From Trichoplax sp. H2 (taxonomy: Eukaryota > Placozoa > Uniplacotomia > Trichoplacea): a DNA stretch of 64,000 nucleotides. Positions 27,121-39,800 of this stretch are shown here, piece by piece. Location of the stretch: assembly GCA_003344405.1 (NCBI GenBank), contig NOWV01000016.1:62001-126000 (forward strand), given 5' to 3'. Below the pieces are notes generated by a model. It did not search any database, was not told where the DNA came from, and saw only the letters and a list, made by a program, of their open reading frames with translations. Both the position numbers and the translations under genes were made by a program. Positions within the stretch are counted from its first letter, which is position 1. Each line of letters begins with the position of its first letter.

Positions 27121-27646
27121 CACTAATGATATCTTTAATAATATACATTAAGATACTGTATTATTTCCTAGCGAGGTTAAAATTGTTTGAAGTGATCTTA
27201 AAAGTGCTAGCAGGCATATAAGCATCACCTTGTAAAATGTATATACATCATGTTTTAGATATAAAAAATTGACTATTACTGAAAGACACCATTGTCTAAT
27301 AACCTTGGTCTTACGACATATTATAATGACGCAGATTTTTGATTTAAGGTACAGCTTCGCGCCTTATATTTTACTGTGCCTCATACTCGTTTTAGAGAAT
27401 TTAATCGAAATCGGATTTAAAGCGATAGACAATTGGATACGAAAGCATATTGTAAAACTTGTTTATTTATCGTTTTTATTTTGTGTAATGTATGTATAAC
27501 TGAACTTCACAAGCGTATTTACATATCAAGTTCCGTAGCATTATTCAAATCATTGGTATGTTTAGATAGAAATCATTATTGGACTGAACCTACTTTAGAA
27601 TACATTTTCGGTTATGTAAGCCAAGAGTGACATTTGCTTGAAGTGT
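27121..27646. other. Intergenic, SNRNP35 to GPCR
   Basis: About 525 bp between convergent genes. The two overlapping plus ORFs (27269–27499, 27433–27630) are AT-rich and look like chance. Confidence 0.4.
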
Positions 27647-28642
27647 TTATGAACAGCATATTAACTGATATAGCTTGACTCGAAAACGATGGCAGAGAGA
27701 AGCATAAAGAATAGGATTAATTGCTGCGTTAGCATAGTAAAGAAAAGTACAAACTACGTGAATTGCTGTTAATTCTCTCTTAGTATCATTAGAGATCGGA
27801 ACTATGAATGCTATAACAATATCGTATATCCTTGTTGGTATAAAGCATATTACGTAAGCTATGGCCAAAGCAGTAGTTAATTTCAATAATCGAAATTGTA
27901 CTGGACTAAATACTTTAACTGGTGTTTGGCCAATGTTAAATGAGCTGCTTTTCGATAACGATGACGCTAATCCACCTTTCATCATTCGAATTTTGTTAAA
28001 TTTCTTTTGTACCTTGTAGCCCATTAATAAATTTGTAAACACTATCCAAACCAGTGGTAATACAAAACTGAGCATATTGATGGAAATATAAGATACTATC
28101 TTTGAGGTATCGGATGGAAATGCTTGTGTGCATATTGTTAGGTTGCTTGAAATAGTGACAGTATTAGTAAAAATTAACTCAGGTACAGCAAGTAAACACG
28201 CAAATAACCAAATCATTGCAATAATTATAGCCGCTCTTTTTTCAGTAAATGTCTTTTGTAAGCTATTCTTTACAGTAGTATAGCGATGATAGCTTATAGC
28301 TACAATTGTATATCCAATAACTGTGCTATGAATGATCATCAAAGCTAGGAATAACTTACAAACTGATATGCCCATATGAACGTTTTGATTTTGTTTATAT
28401 GATAAATAATAACTTATTTGGACAGGGATATTATAGCAAAGACATAACAAATTAGCTAGCATAACATTCATATGGAAGTAATTATTAATAGATCTCATAT
28501 TAGGAGTTATAGCATAAAAAAATAAAACTAATAAATTCATGATAAGACCGACTACAAAAATAATTGATAATAGAATGATAATAATATTGATATTCGTTGG
28601 AGATAACTCAAGAAAAATTTGAGTTGCCACAGATATCTTCAT
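27647..28642 (-). CDS. Class A (rhodopsin-like) G-protein-coupled receptor
   Basis: Single-exon receptor of 331 aa. Helices are at about 19–45 (N36 of helix 1), 55–77, 93–121, 137–157 (W145), 183–208 (P195), 253–279 and 291–314. Helix 3 begins at C95, paired with C171 in extracellular loop 2. N167 (NLT) is a glycosylation sequon. The DRY motif is H119-R120-Y121. Helix 6 has C266-F-I-P269 in place of CWxP. Helix 7 has N309-P-I-L-Y313, followed by SLCHRFRVKLY as helix 8 and terminal cysteines that could be palmitoylated. Helix 2 has ANLL where ADLL is usual. There is no helix 7 lysine, so it is not an opsin. Overall it resembles peptide-receptor-type class A receptors; the ligand cannot be inferred. 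A TATA-like run (TTTTATAA) lies about 30–60 bp upstream. Confidence 0.93.
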   Translation of the reverse strand: MKISVATQIFLELSPTNINIIIILLSIIFVVGLIMNLLVLFFYAITPNMRSINNYFHMNVMLANLLCLCYNIPVQISYYLSYKQNQNVHMGISVCKLFLALMIIHSTVIGYTIVAISYHRYTTVKNSLQKTFTEKRAAIIIAMIWLFACLLAVPELIFTNTVTISSNLTICTQAFPSDTSKIVSYISINMLSFVLPLVWIVFTNLLMGYKVQKKFNKIRMMKGGLASSLSKSSSFNIGQTPVKVFSPVQFRLLKLTTALAIAYVICFIPTRIYDIVIAFIVPISNDTKRELTAIHVVCTFLYYANAAINPILYASLCHRFRVKLYQLICCS

Positions 28643-31600
28643 GCTGATACTTTTAAAAGAAGTATAAAAGGTTATAAAACAAATGAATCTACAATGAAAA
28701 GTTTAAAGTTGTCAAAAGACAGTGCAATACGATGTGAAATGACAAGACCGATGAAATGATATAGCCGATTAGGTTAGGACAAGTAGGTGATATGATCATG
28801 TAAATAAATAGTAAGCAAGATTACTGTATAAAATTATTTTATCATTTCCAGCGGTAAAAGTTTTGATATAAGTAAATGGTATAGCAAATAGATACAGAAG
28901 ATAATTAATAGGAAAATGACTTAAGATATACCAGTGAAATAAGAATCAGGATTATACTAATTCTTGTATTGATAAATTTTATGAATAGTATTAATAACGT
29001 CAATCGTTTTTAGAATGGAAAGAACCAAAATGAATTTAATTTTACGCTATTTACCACCAGAGAAATTGATCATTACAGCTTCAGTATATGTTGTCTGACT
29101 TTTCTATAATGTATGATCGATAATGTAGTTAATATCGTTGCTAAAAGATTAACTCTTGACCAAGATCGTCTTCTTCTGAAAAATATTAATGATAATTTTC
29201 AGATTGAAGTTCCACTATTTATAATCCAGCAGCCTTGGCGATTTAGGTATCATTTGACTGTTATAAGTATTGCTATTGTTTTATTACCTTATATCAAGAA
29301 TACTACGAATAATTAATCGATTATTGACATGTTGGCCTTAATAACTAAATTGATTGTATCATTATTTTTTGTTATTATCAACATCACGTTGGCATATGCT
29401 TTATATTATTTCATAGAATAGCATTATCTTGAATTTTAAATATATTATTACTATACTATGTTTGGCTGACGTCAATCAGGTTTGAAATCGTCATTTAAAT
29501 GATTTGTAGGCATTAGTAAGACTAATACTGTAAGCTATTAAACTAGTGATTTTTTCATATGTTTTAATAATTTGATTGTTCTCATGATTTTATTAGCGTT
29601 AGCTTAAAACAACTGTTCATTTAAATCGTATTGAAATTTCCTAGTTTACTTATGTCATACGATGTTCGTCGTATCGAATAATGATGTTGTTTGTTACAAT
29701 AGCAGTGGTCATGCTTTAATGAAAAACAATATTTGTGCAAATATACAAAAGCTTTATTCTCTTCATTCTATTCCATACTATAGATAAAATTTTATAGGAA
29801 ATTACGTATAAAGTTGTGGTAGTTCAAAGGTACTATAGTTTTTAAAGCTGATGGCATCATAAAATGCTATACAATGATATACGGTATTATTTAAGTAAAT
29901 TCTAGATTGCGTAAAAATTAGATTCTTCGAGTACAAGTAGAATAAAGAAGATAGGAAACTCAGTTTGATATCGAGTAGTCATACTTTTCGTCTATCATTT
30001 GATAATTTTTACCTAGATTCTTTAGGGAATTTTGAGTTAGAAAAGTTGTTTGGAATCTGGTATTTGTAACAAATGTATGAATTGGTATATGGATATGATT
30101 TCCATTGGGTATTGTTAATTCTTATTATGAATAGCTCACATATTGTTAACATATTGCCTTTTTTACTTACATCCTTGGTATAAGCTATCATTTGATTCAA
30201 CACCTGATCAAAAGTAGAGTAATACGTCGTATTAAATCAGCGGATTAGGGATCCTTCCTTAATTAACTATAATCTGCAAACCTTTCCACTATGTTTCTTA
30301 AGATAACGATTATCGAATTTCAAATGTGATTACTTCATATTTTTAGCTTTCTTATTACTACGGTTCTTTTCTTGAGCACCACCCTTAAATTTAGTTATGT
30401 CGTATTGTCAGGATGACTTACTGTATATATACGAGATAGAGAATTTTATACGAAAAATGAATGATTAGTTACAGTCCAGTTTTATGAGGATATCAATTTT
30501 CTTCCATTTAGGAAAGATAGTTAATACTATTAACCTTTTAATTTTTAATGATAAATGTAGCCTGAAATTGATCATAATATCGATTTAAGGTGATCAACAA
30601 CATATATTCTCAAGTTATACCATCGTAATCTTTCATGAGTAAAGTAAAGGTGACGGATTGCGATGAATCGAATCTTACACTCCCTGGGTGTACAGAAGAT
30701 TATATCTATTGTAAATATAATCGTATCTACTCAAATAGTATCACGCTTTAACGTACGGTATAACATCATCGATGAAATATTTGTTTACTTAGCTATTTAA
30801 ATGCAGCCACATTAAATGCGGGTAATGTTTATGTTGCTACCTATAAAATTATTATGTTCCCAATGAGGAATCTGAGAACTTGTAATATTTATTTAAATTA
30901 AGTCCAGTAGCGATATGTACTTAAAGACGTAAATGAAATCGTCAGACAAGTTAGCACACGGAGGTAAATAGAGACACTAATCAGTTGATACCTAGTAATG
31001 TAGACTGTAGTATAATGTAAAAGTAGTAAAAAAATGTCGCAATAAGAAATTTATGATGCACAATATTTACTGTTATAATCTATGAGCTGATGTACCTTAT
31101 TTCGTCAAAAGTTTCGTGAAGATATTTTTAAGACTGAAGTTTGTATACGTTATATTGCTTCCTAAAAGTTGTTAGTATTTACGTGTTTGCACTGCAAGGA
31201 TAATTCTACGTGGATTTCTTGTAAATAGGAAGGATTTGCATACTAGTTTCTTGGCTATCAGCTTTCTACTACACTATTGGTCGCCTTTTATAATGGGAAT
31301 AGCAATAATGGAAATATTTTTGATACAACTGCTACTTTTATATCATGCCTTGTATAAGCCGAGTAGCATCTACTTGTTTGAATTTATGGAAGGCGGAATT
31401 TGTATTTTTATATACTGTATTAACCTTTGCCACAAAATAGAAGTTTTTCCGTACTTTATTTTATAGAAAATCATCTTAATAAAGGAATAATTGCTATTGT
31501 GCAGTATACGAGATTGCACAAGTGTCGATTTATAATCTAATTTAGCTCAGACTATTTTATGGGCCTATTTAAATGTTGTTTTCAAAATTGCATGGAAATT

Positions 31601-33390
31601 TTTTTACAAGTTAAGTGTTCAATGGTACAATAGCGTATATAGGACATGTAATATACAAAGCAGCTCTAACTTAGATGCAGAGTTTAAATTGTAAATACTC
31701 ATGACAGGTGCTTGCATACCTATATGTTGTATTGTAGCAAATGGAGGTTTTATAAGCGGACATGTAACGTGCGATGATTATTAGTCACCGTACTAAGGCA
31801 CTGCAGAGTTGTTTATGCTTATAAGCAATAAAGGTGTGATGACTAATAGGGAAACTTATGCTTAAGAAGTAACGTAATATTGTATCGATCGATAACAATC
31901 CTACTTTTAATTAATTATTGTTATGTCTTTGTCATTTTTCGATACATTATTACATTTGATTAATATGATTTAGCTACTCCAGACTACTATTATAAGTTAT
32001 AGTTTACAAAAATATAAAAGTACAACATCGCAAATTTGATATTGCAATTTTCAATTGATACTAATATGTGCATAACGTAATATACGAATATTTTGTATAC
32101 CGTCTAGCATACTGTGAGTATATCAATTATATATGGTTTCAAAATGTCGAAAAGAATAGTTATTTACAAATTCTTTAAGAGTTAAGGATTCGATTTGTGA
32201 ACGCAAAAGTCATGATTGAGCATGAACAGTCTGTTACGATGTAAGCTATACAGCCATAGGATACCTATTGCATCCGTTATGCCATCAATATCATACGTTA
32301 TCACTGCGCTACGACGTATACAATATCAGCCTGCCGTAGCAGTTTGCTTAAAAAGATCCAATCATTTCGACATGTAGTACGCGTAATACCGTTGAGCATT
32401 TTGAAGGCTTCAACGAATTCGATTATTATTCGCTACATTGTTGTGTACTGTACAAGTGTACATGTATTGGTGTGGATGTGGACTTATAGAGTTAGTCCTA
32501 CGGTACGACTTGAAGATAGTATAGATTGAAAGACTGTAGTATTTACTTCTATAATTTAGCATTAATGTTATCAATCAGAAAAACTTGGTTGTATTTGAAC
32601 AATCATTGGATTGCAGCATAACCAGTCTATAGTAGATAACCGTTAATTAATGGCGATTGCTAACAATTTGGTATTGAGCTAGGGGCGATTTTCGATCGAG
32701 GTCTTTTGTAACTTTGTAAACTTGAAGGTCTCTGTACAATGATCTGCTGTAACTGTAAATATGGTAGAAAATGAATGAACTACTTGCTGATGTACACCTG
32801 GGCCGGCGTACTAATCATTCAGGGTTCTAATTTAGTTCCTGGTACTCTTAATATAGTACCCTAAGTACGTGACTCAAGTTTTACCGTACTCGATTATTTC
32901 CTCAAGATTGAATTAATTAATTCCACTTTTATATAAGAATTCAAATATAGCCTGTACAATATGCAAGGAAATGACTTTTATGTCCATCGTTACTATTAGA
33001 TGTACTGTACATATAACTTATTGGTGAAATAAATTGGAAGTATTGATTAATTGATGTTTACGTAGCGATAGTAAAAATGGATTAGTTGATTTTTAAATGA
33101 ATAAAATCTAGCCTCTTATACTGTAATTGTAGACCGCTTCCAGTTGATATGTTCCCCTAGAAATAGATGATGGTCAGTTTGAAGTCATGCTGTAGGCAAA
33201 TATGCAAGAGGACAAGCCTCACTTGCAGCATTTTACATTCACATCGGAAATTGCGTTTTATACTACAGAATCTGCAGGATAGGACTGCAATGAGGTAGCT
33301 CGTATCGTGCTATTCTCGTGCTACTAGAGTAGTTCCCCATTTCATAAAGTCTCGTTAACTGGATACCTTCAACATGGATAATCAAAGGCA
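28643..33390. other. Gene-poor region between GPCR and ATF6
   Basis: About 4.7 kb, AT-rich. Two plus ORFs near 29.0–29.3 kb deserve mention. One reads MNLILRYLPPEKLIITASV. The other (29113–29316, 67 codons) contains LTLDQDRLLLKNIND and PLFIIQQPWRFRYH. Their less repetitive composition suggests a small gene or remnant, but no family is recognised. The hydrophobic ORF at 31236–31466 is probably chance. Confidence 0.35.
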
Positions 33391-33529
33391 TTCAGTCGTG
33401 TTGACGTTTGCTGTTTAAACTTGTGGGCAACAATAACGTAAATGAATTAACATGAAAGAGATGGACCAAATCTCTGTAGGACTGCTGAAGAAAAGAGAGT
33501 GAGTGGACTCCGTGGATGAATGATGCAAT

Positions 33530-33760
33530 GGTAGTGTCTGCAGCACAGTGTATAGTACTGTATGCTGCACTATACTGTACACTGTACACTGTAAAGCACA
33601 GTGACATGACAAACAATTTGATACAGTATGTATTGCCCTGCCTACAGTACATACACTGTACTGTATTATGGGGAACAAACGTCACAGAACGCTACTACAG
33701 TACAGTACAGTATACAGTACAGTACATGTACAGTACAGTACTGTAGCTCTAATGCATTGT
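33530..33760. repeat. GTAC-unit cluster upstream of ATF6
   Basis: It has tactgtacactgtacactgt at about 33573–33592, cagtacatacactgtactgt at about 33645, and a dense run tacagtacagtacagtatac then agtacagtacatgtacagta at 33697–33742. It ends about 135 bp before the ATF6 start codon. More units are in ATF6 intron 1 (34040–34080, 34350–34365). The four overlapping ORFs on both strands here are produced by the repeat. Confidence 0.75.
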
Positions 33761-33894
33761 TATAAAAGGATTCTCATTTTAGGGGTCTTTGACGCAAAGA
33801 GAATTTCCAAAGAAAGGGCAATAGAGAAGGAAGCAGTCGTACTGGACCGTAGAAGTTGAAATTAATTCCCCAAATCCCAAAGTCGAATTAAATC

Positions 33895-36800
33895 ATGGAT
33901 CAGGGTTTACACGACGAATTGGATCCCCACTATAATCAAGCAGATGGCTTCAATACCGCAGATTGGGGTAAGGAAACTAGTAAAAGTATTCTTTCAAAAA
34001 TGATTCAATTTTTCACTGAGAATGAGCGATCATAGACTGCTGTACACTGTACACTAGAGTGTACAGTACGCGTACAGTATGTGGACGGCGTACAAGAGTC
34101 ACTCACGCAAGTTACTGAATAAGGATCATTGCCTTTCCAATTTAAAATTACTTCTTTGACTTCTCATTTCCAACACCACTCGCTATCATGATGAAAGACC
34201 GTTTCTGATACATACAGTATAGAGAAATAGACTTATAATCCTAGTAAACCTGTTAGGTTAAAGAATAATGAATTCTAAGTACGGATAAAATTGCTGATGG
34301 CATTACAGTACAACAGAAAAGGACGCTTATCTTTCGCTTTACTGTAGCGTTGTACAGTATAGAAGACTGGATAAGAGTTTATAATTTTTTTTTATATTAT
34401 TACCAATGTCGATTTCGATAGCGATGTCGTACAACAGATACAGTACATTAATATCGAGTCAAAAATTGTATAAAAATCTCATTGATTTTTATTCTATTTC
34501 TTGATGATCAACAGTGGTATAATATACCTATATCCTATACTGTATTTACAGTATTACACAGTCAAAATTAACACAAGTACAGTAAATGTAGAACAGAAAT
34601 ATTTGAAAATAGAAAATTTAATTAATTGTTGGTAATAGCAGTACAGTATATAAGTTTTCTCAAAATAATTTTCGCATTCTTACTGATAATTTCATGTCAG
34701 ACGTATTCTAGGATACAGTAGTCTATAGTTAGAACAGTAATGGTATAGAAAGTAATTAATCTTCATCTCTTTAATATCCGTGCATGATTTCGTATTATGT
34801 CAGCACTTCCTTGTACTGTACTGTACTATAGTACTGTAGTAGTTGTTGGGCGGTATACAACATTGTTAGTGCAAGAGGTCAATACTCTGTGTAAGGTAGC
34901 GCGTGGCTATTTGAGCAGGTAGACTACCTGTTACTACGGTGACAAACCAGTCGCCCATCGAGCAATCGGCGTTACCATGTAGATGAAAAATATTAGGCAT
35001 TTGAAAGAAAATTCTCATCATTGTGACTTAGTTCGCCTTCAATCAATGCTAAATAATTACAAACTATAGTACTATTCTGAAACTGATGAAGTAGAGGTTA
35101 TCAAGGATGGAGAAATTTTAAAGTTGTAGTAATAACAAACGTATACTGCACTATCGATGTAGACGAGACTGTGAACTTGTTGATATACGTATAATGTCAC
35201 TTGTCTGTACACAAACTCATCGACAGCCAAGATCTTTCTAATTACTCGTGCTTACACTCATGCCGATATCGTTAGTATTATCTGTAATCTTGGTAAATTT
35301 TACACATAAAGCTTCGCCACTACATAGCCAGTTTATACTTTTTAATTGCCCTCTAATTTTTCCCTTATTGTAGAACATGATTGTAATACAGTACTTGTAT
35401 ATGAGAATGACGCTGAGTAAATTTATCAATGCATATTTGGACCGACAATAACATTTATACGATATGACTTTATAAAATACCAAATTGATTAAAGCTACAA
35501 TTGCATCTTGAACTGCAATCTGTAAATTGTAAATGATTCTAATGTTAGCTTGTTATTTAATATCCTCCTTCGACTTTTAGACATGGACTGTCAACAATTT
35601 GACCTAGAAAATGGCGAATTGGACACCATGCTGGACAAACTTGTCGATCAACTACCTCGAGTACCGGTAAATATTGTCTTTCTTTTTCAATAAAGATATA
35701 GTAGGCACCTAGGGCAGTTATCATCTTCGCCAGCTGAAGATTTGTAACGGACACACTATAGATTGTTATCTGTTTTTTGTTGTTATTACTACGTACGCAT
35801 CTGATCAGCGGATACTTTTGCTACCGTACTCACACCTCCGTATTAGTGTTTTTCGTTGAAAGGGACTATGTTAATTACAAGTAGACAATAGTTGTAGTAC
35901 TTTGTAGACCGCATATGGAGGAAGATAATGCCTAATGTACTGTTCATAGCGCACAATACTGCGTGCATTTTAGTATTACGGTACTTTGATGGAAATTGTT
36001 TTACTTGAGCTGTAGGTCGTCTGAATACGTGATGTTACACATATCCACTGTATTTCCTGATAGCAAACATTTGTCCTTTTCGCTTTGCCGTTAGCCTTTA
36101 TTATTAAAACTTGACAACCGTATTGATTATAGAATTATATGCCTATTCAATATGTTTGACCTTACTAGTTATCGAATTTATGATCTGGGTAGCATGTACT
36201 GTAGATAATATCTAGTGCACATATTATCTTTGAATCTGAGAATTTTACAATTAATTATGTATCAAATACAGCAATGGATTATTAATACAGTATCTTAGTA
36301 TCATACTTAAATCGCTATTTTTAGAATTAAAATAATTAATATACTGAATCTGCTTGCGTAGTACGTTACACTGCATGAAGATACTGTACAGTCGTCAGTT
36401 AACAATGCTTCTTTTCCTGTTGAAAACAATAATGGAAATCACGTCGTATGTGTCAAACTGGTCTACCTCATCTGCATGTATTGCACTGCCTGAAAATATT
36501 TTTGAATTAATAATTAAAATGCGTATGTACAGTGAAGAATCTCCAATAACAAGTTTTGTACTTGTGTGTTAAACTCAAAAACATTAACCCAGCAATTAAC
36601 ATACATTATGATCTAGTATCGACAGAAACACCTGTCTAACGGCGAACTAGAGTGATATTTCTCTACACAATGAAACTCTCACGTATTATTTTTGTTGTTG
36701 TCTTTATCGCATTTACGGTAATGCATATGTTGTACATTTCCCTTAAGAAAAGAAAGCCATCTACAGATTTTGTCACCAATTCTTTTGTATTGCAGCGTCT

Positions 36801-39800
36801 GTATTTATAATGAAAAGCTCTTAGTTTTTTATATAAACATTGATTAAACAAAAATATCTAATTTCTTTCTTCTGAAGGATTCGAATTGGGGCAAATCATT
36901 AGAATTTGACGATTCTTACATTGACGAATGGCTTGTTGATAACTGCGAATCGCCAGAAAATAGTCACGATAGTGGTGGTATGTTATTTAATTTATATCAG
37001 AATTGACTTTTTAGTAATGTTAAATAAAATATAGAAACAGTATTTGTACTTTAATAGTAAATGAAATGATACATTGAAAAAGAATAGCGAGTTTGATTGT
37101 TACGAGAGACAGAGCCCGTAGGCTATTCTTTGTTATGTTAATTTTCTTGAAGATTTAGTATAGTATGTAACCGCTACAGGGTGATAGTAAGTACTGTACA
37201 CTTATCAACTGAAAAGATTACTCCAATGTTCTACTAGAAACCAAGCTTTAGTAAGTGGTAGTCCCTATTGTACGTATATAGTACTACATTTGTTACTATT
37301 GAATGTGGTCAAAAGTAGGTTTATGTTGCAGCTTTATTTACAACACTGAAAAGAATTGAGGGTTAGATTTTTAGCGGCTAAATAACCATTTTTTTTGATG
37401 TTTTTATTACCTAGTTTATCTTAAATCTGAGCCTCTTTCGCCTTCGAATTCTCTTGGCAGTTCATCTTCTTATCAGGTACGTTATCATTCGATTTTGTTT
37501 TCGAATTTCTTTAAATTGAGGATCATATGATTCGTATCATATAGTACTGTTATTTTTGATATAGCAGCTAGTCCTCGTGCTTTATAAATTGATATGCAGT
37601 GCGCTGTTTACCATATATATAAGTATACGCGTGTATTCAATCTAGAAGTTTGAAATTATACAGTTTTATGGACAGTAGTAAATTAAGTTTTCAACGTTAA
37701 TTAACTGATGTAAGTGGTGTTACGAATAGTACTAATATCACCGACATAATTGTTGCATTAATACCAGGTCTCTAATGCATCCGTGGCCCCATCGCCAAAT
37801 AGTGAATCATCAATAAAAATAGAATCACCACCAATAACTCCACCACAAAATCAGTATATTCCAAAGGATGTCCAACAGACAGGTACCGGTATATTATTAT
37901 CAAATTTCTTAATAAATTGTCGGTAATAGCTGTAGTGGAAGAACCTCAGCAATTATGAATCATACGTACAATAATTTATCAATAATATTCGGGTATTCGT
38001 TGGCTTTTTCTCACTTATGCAATTTTTAAAATTAAAATTTTAGATATTAGTCCTAATTCTCATGCAAACTATAACAAAGTACCGCTCGTATCCTCGGTGC
38101 GAAAGATACCTTTAGCTCATGGTCGAAGCGGGACTTCATTTACGGTGAGTGTGTTTACCACTTTTAATAATTTTACTAATATATAGCAAGTTAATTGTAT
38201 TACCTTTATCGTATTAGATCTAATTATTTATGTCTTTTACTCTCTTACATAGTCCTTAGAGGAAGAGATTGTTAATAAGCCATTGCCAGCTGTCGATACG
38301 ACTAAATTTTCAACAGTCGAGGTTCGATTTAGAGTCTGCGCTAATTTTTTACATAACCGTATCAAGATTATATCTTTTTATAAGGCAATAAAGTGTTGTT
38401 ATTATTCTTATTATCCGCATAATTTACTTATCATTCTTTATTACAGTTGAAGGCATATAAAAAGTTACAAAGGAAAATTAAGAATCGTGAATCTGCTTGT
38501 TTATCGAGAAAGAAGAAGAAGGAGGCGAGAAAATTGCAAAAATGCAATTTTTAATTGATTTCCTAAACAAACATCAAGAAAATTTATATATATCTCTTTT
38601 AATAATTTGTAATCAAATATATAGTATTTACAAAGTTTGGAGACCGAGCTTAATCAGCAAGCAGCTTTATGTAATCGTTTAAAATCAGAGAATGAGTCTC
38701 TAAAGCTAAAAATTCAACAGTTAGAACAAGAAGTGAGTTTAAATTTGGATGATGTTTAATTTTATTAGACTTTTAATTAAATACATAAATGATCAATATT
38801 CATATCATGCTTTTTATTTTTAAGAGTGTTTACTCTAACGATGTTCTTAAATTTTCAGCAAATCTTAAGTTATTATCAATTTTTTTCAAATTTTAGAACG
38901 TTGCACTCAGACAACATCAGGAATCTGTAGAATCCAATACTAAATTTTCTTCTAACAAATCTCATGTTGTACTCTTTATGGTTCTTTTGTTTGTTGGATT
39001 TAATGTAACCGTTCTGAATCTTACAAGGTATTATTATAACTTTATATTACTAACTAATTTACGGAACATTGATGTTTTACATTAAATTAATATCGCAACT
39101 TTTATATTGGATTTGATAAATTCTAGTAGTAATACCGTTATCGATCAAATACCTGGTGATGATAGTATTTCAGTTTTGCATGGACGTGCTCTGCTGTCTC
39201 ATAAAGGAGAACAACCTGACATAATTATTGGTAGGCCATCACTACCACTAGAGCATAGCAAGTCGTACAAAGAGTTTGAATCATCATCCAGTGGCTGTTC
39301 GCCTGTGTTAAATAAGACCGAAACACAACGGTAACAGAACAAGATGTTGATCTCTCAACAGGATCTTGCGCAATATTAACAGCACTAGCTAACTCAGTAT
39401 GTATTTAATATAGTAATGTTGTGTTTTTACTATTAGAATTTCGCGCACGCTTTTAAAATGGCATCAACGACAGAAGGTAGAATATAATTTCATTCGTAAG
39501 AATTCTGTATTACAAGATAAAGAGGCTTTTCAGGTATTATGTTTGTATTTTTATGCCCTTTTAGAAGATTTAAGTAATCGACTAAATAACTAATTTTTAT
39601 CTTATAGAAGCTTGGATCGAACGAGCTTGCTATTAAGCCTGATAATGCCATTCCTAGGTAATATGATATTAAATTTGTTAACATATTTTTCGTCATTCCA
39701 TGTATTTTCTTTCTTTCATATAATAAGGCAATAGATCGGTGAAATTTATTAATTTCTCTAACGATATTTGTATCTTACAGAAAAGAGTCTGAAGTTGATA

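Noticed and set aside
31236-31466. Hydrophobic 76-codon ORF as a membrane protein
   Set aside because: AT-rich DNA translates readily to Ile/Leu/Phe/Tyr; there are no conserved motifs, and no neighbouring exons or splice sites support it.
33392-33859. Several ORFs on both strands upstream of ATF6
   Set aside because: All derive from the GTAC cluster; the real ATF6 start is at 33895.
35557-35754. Minus-strand 65-codon ORF
   Set aside because: It is the shadow of an ATF6 exon on the plus strand, which is in phase with its neighbours and encodes an acidic activation segment.
38525-38624. XBP1/HAC1-type IRE1-spliced intron
   Set aside because: No IRE1 stem-loop consensus (CNG|CNGN pair) is seen, the gene is ATF6 by its luminal domain, and the boundaries fit a GC–AG spliceosomal intron.
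38497-38682. Plus ORF of 61 codons inside ATF6
   Set aside because: It reads through the GC–AG intron in another frame; the conserved bZIP residues are in the other frame.
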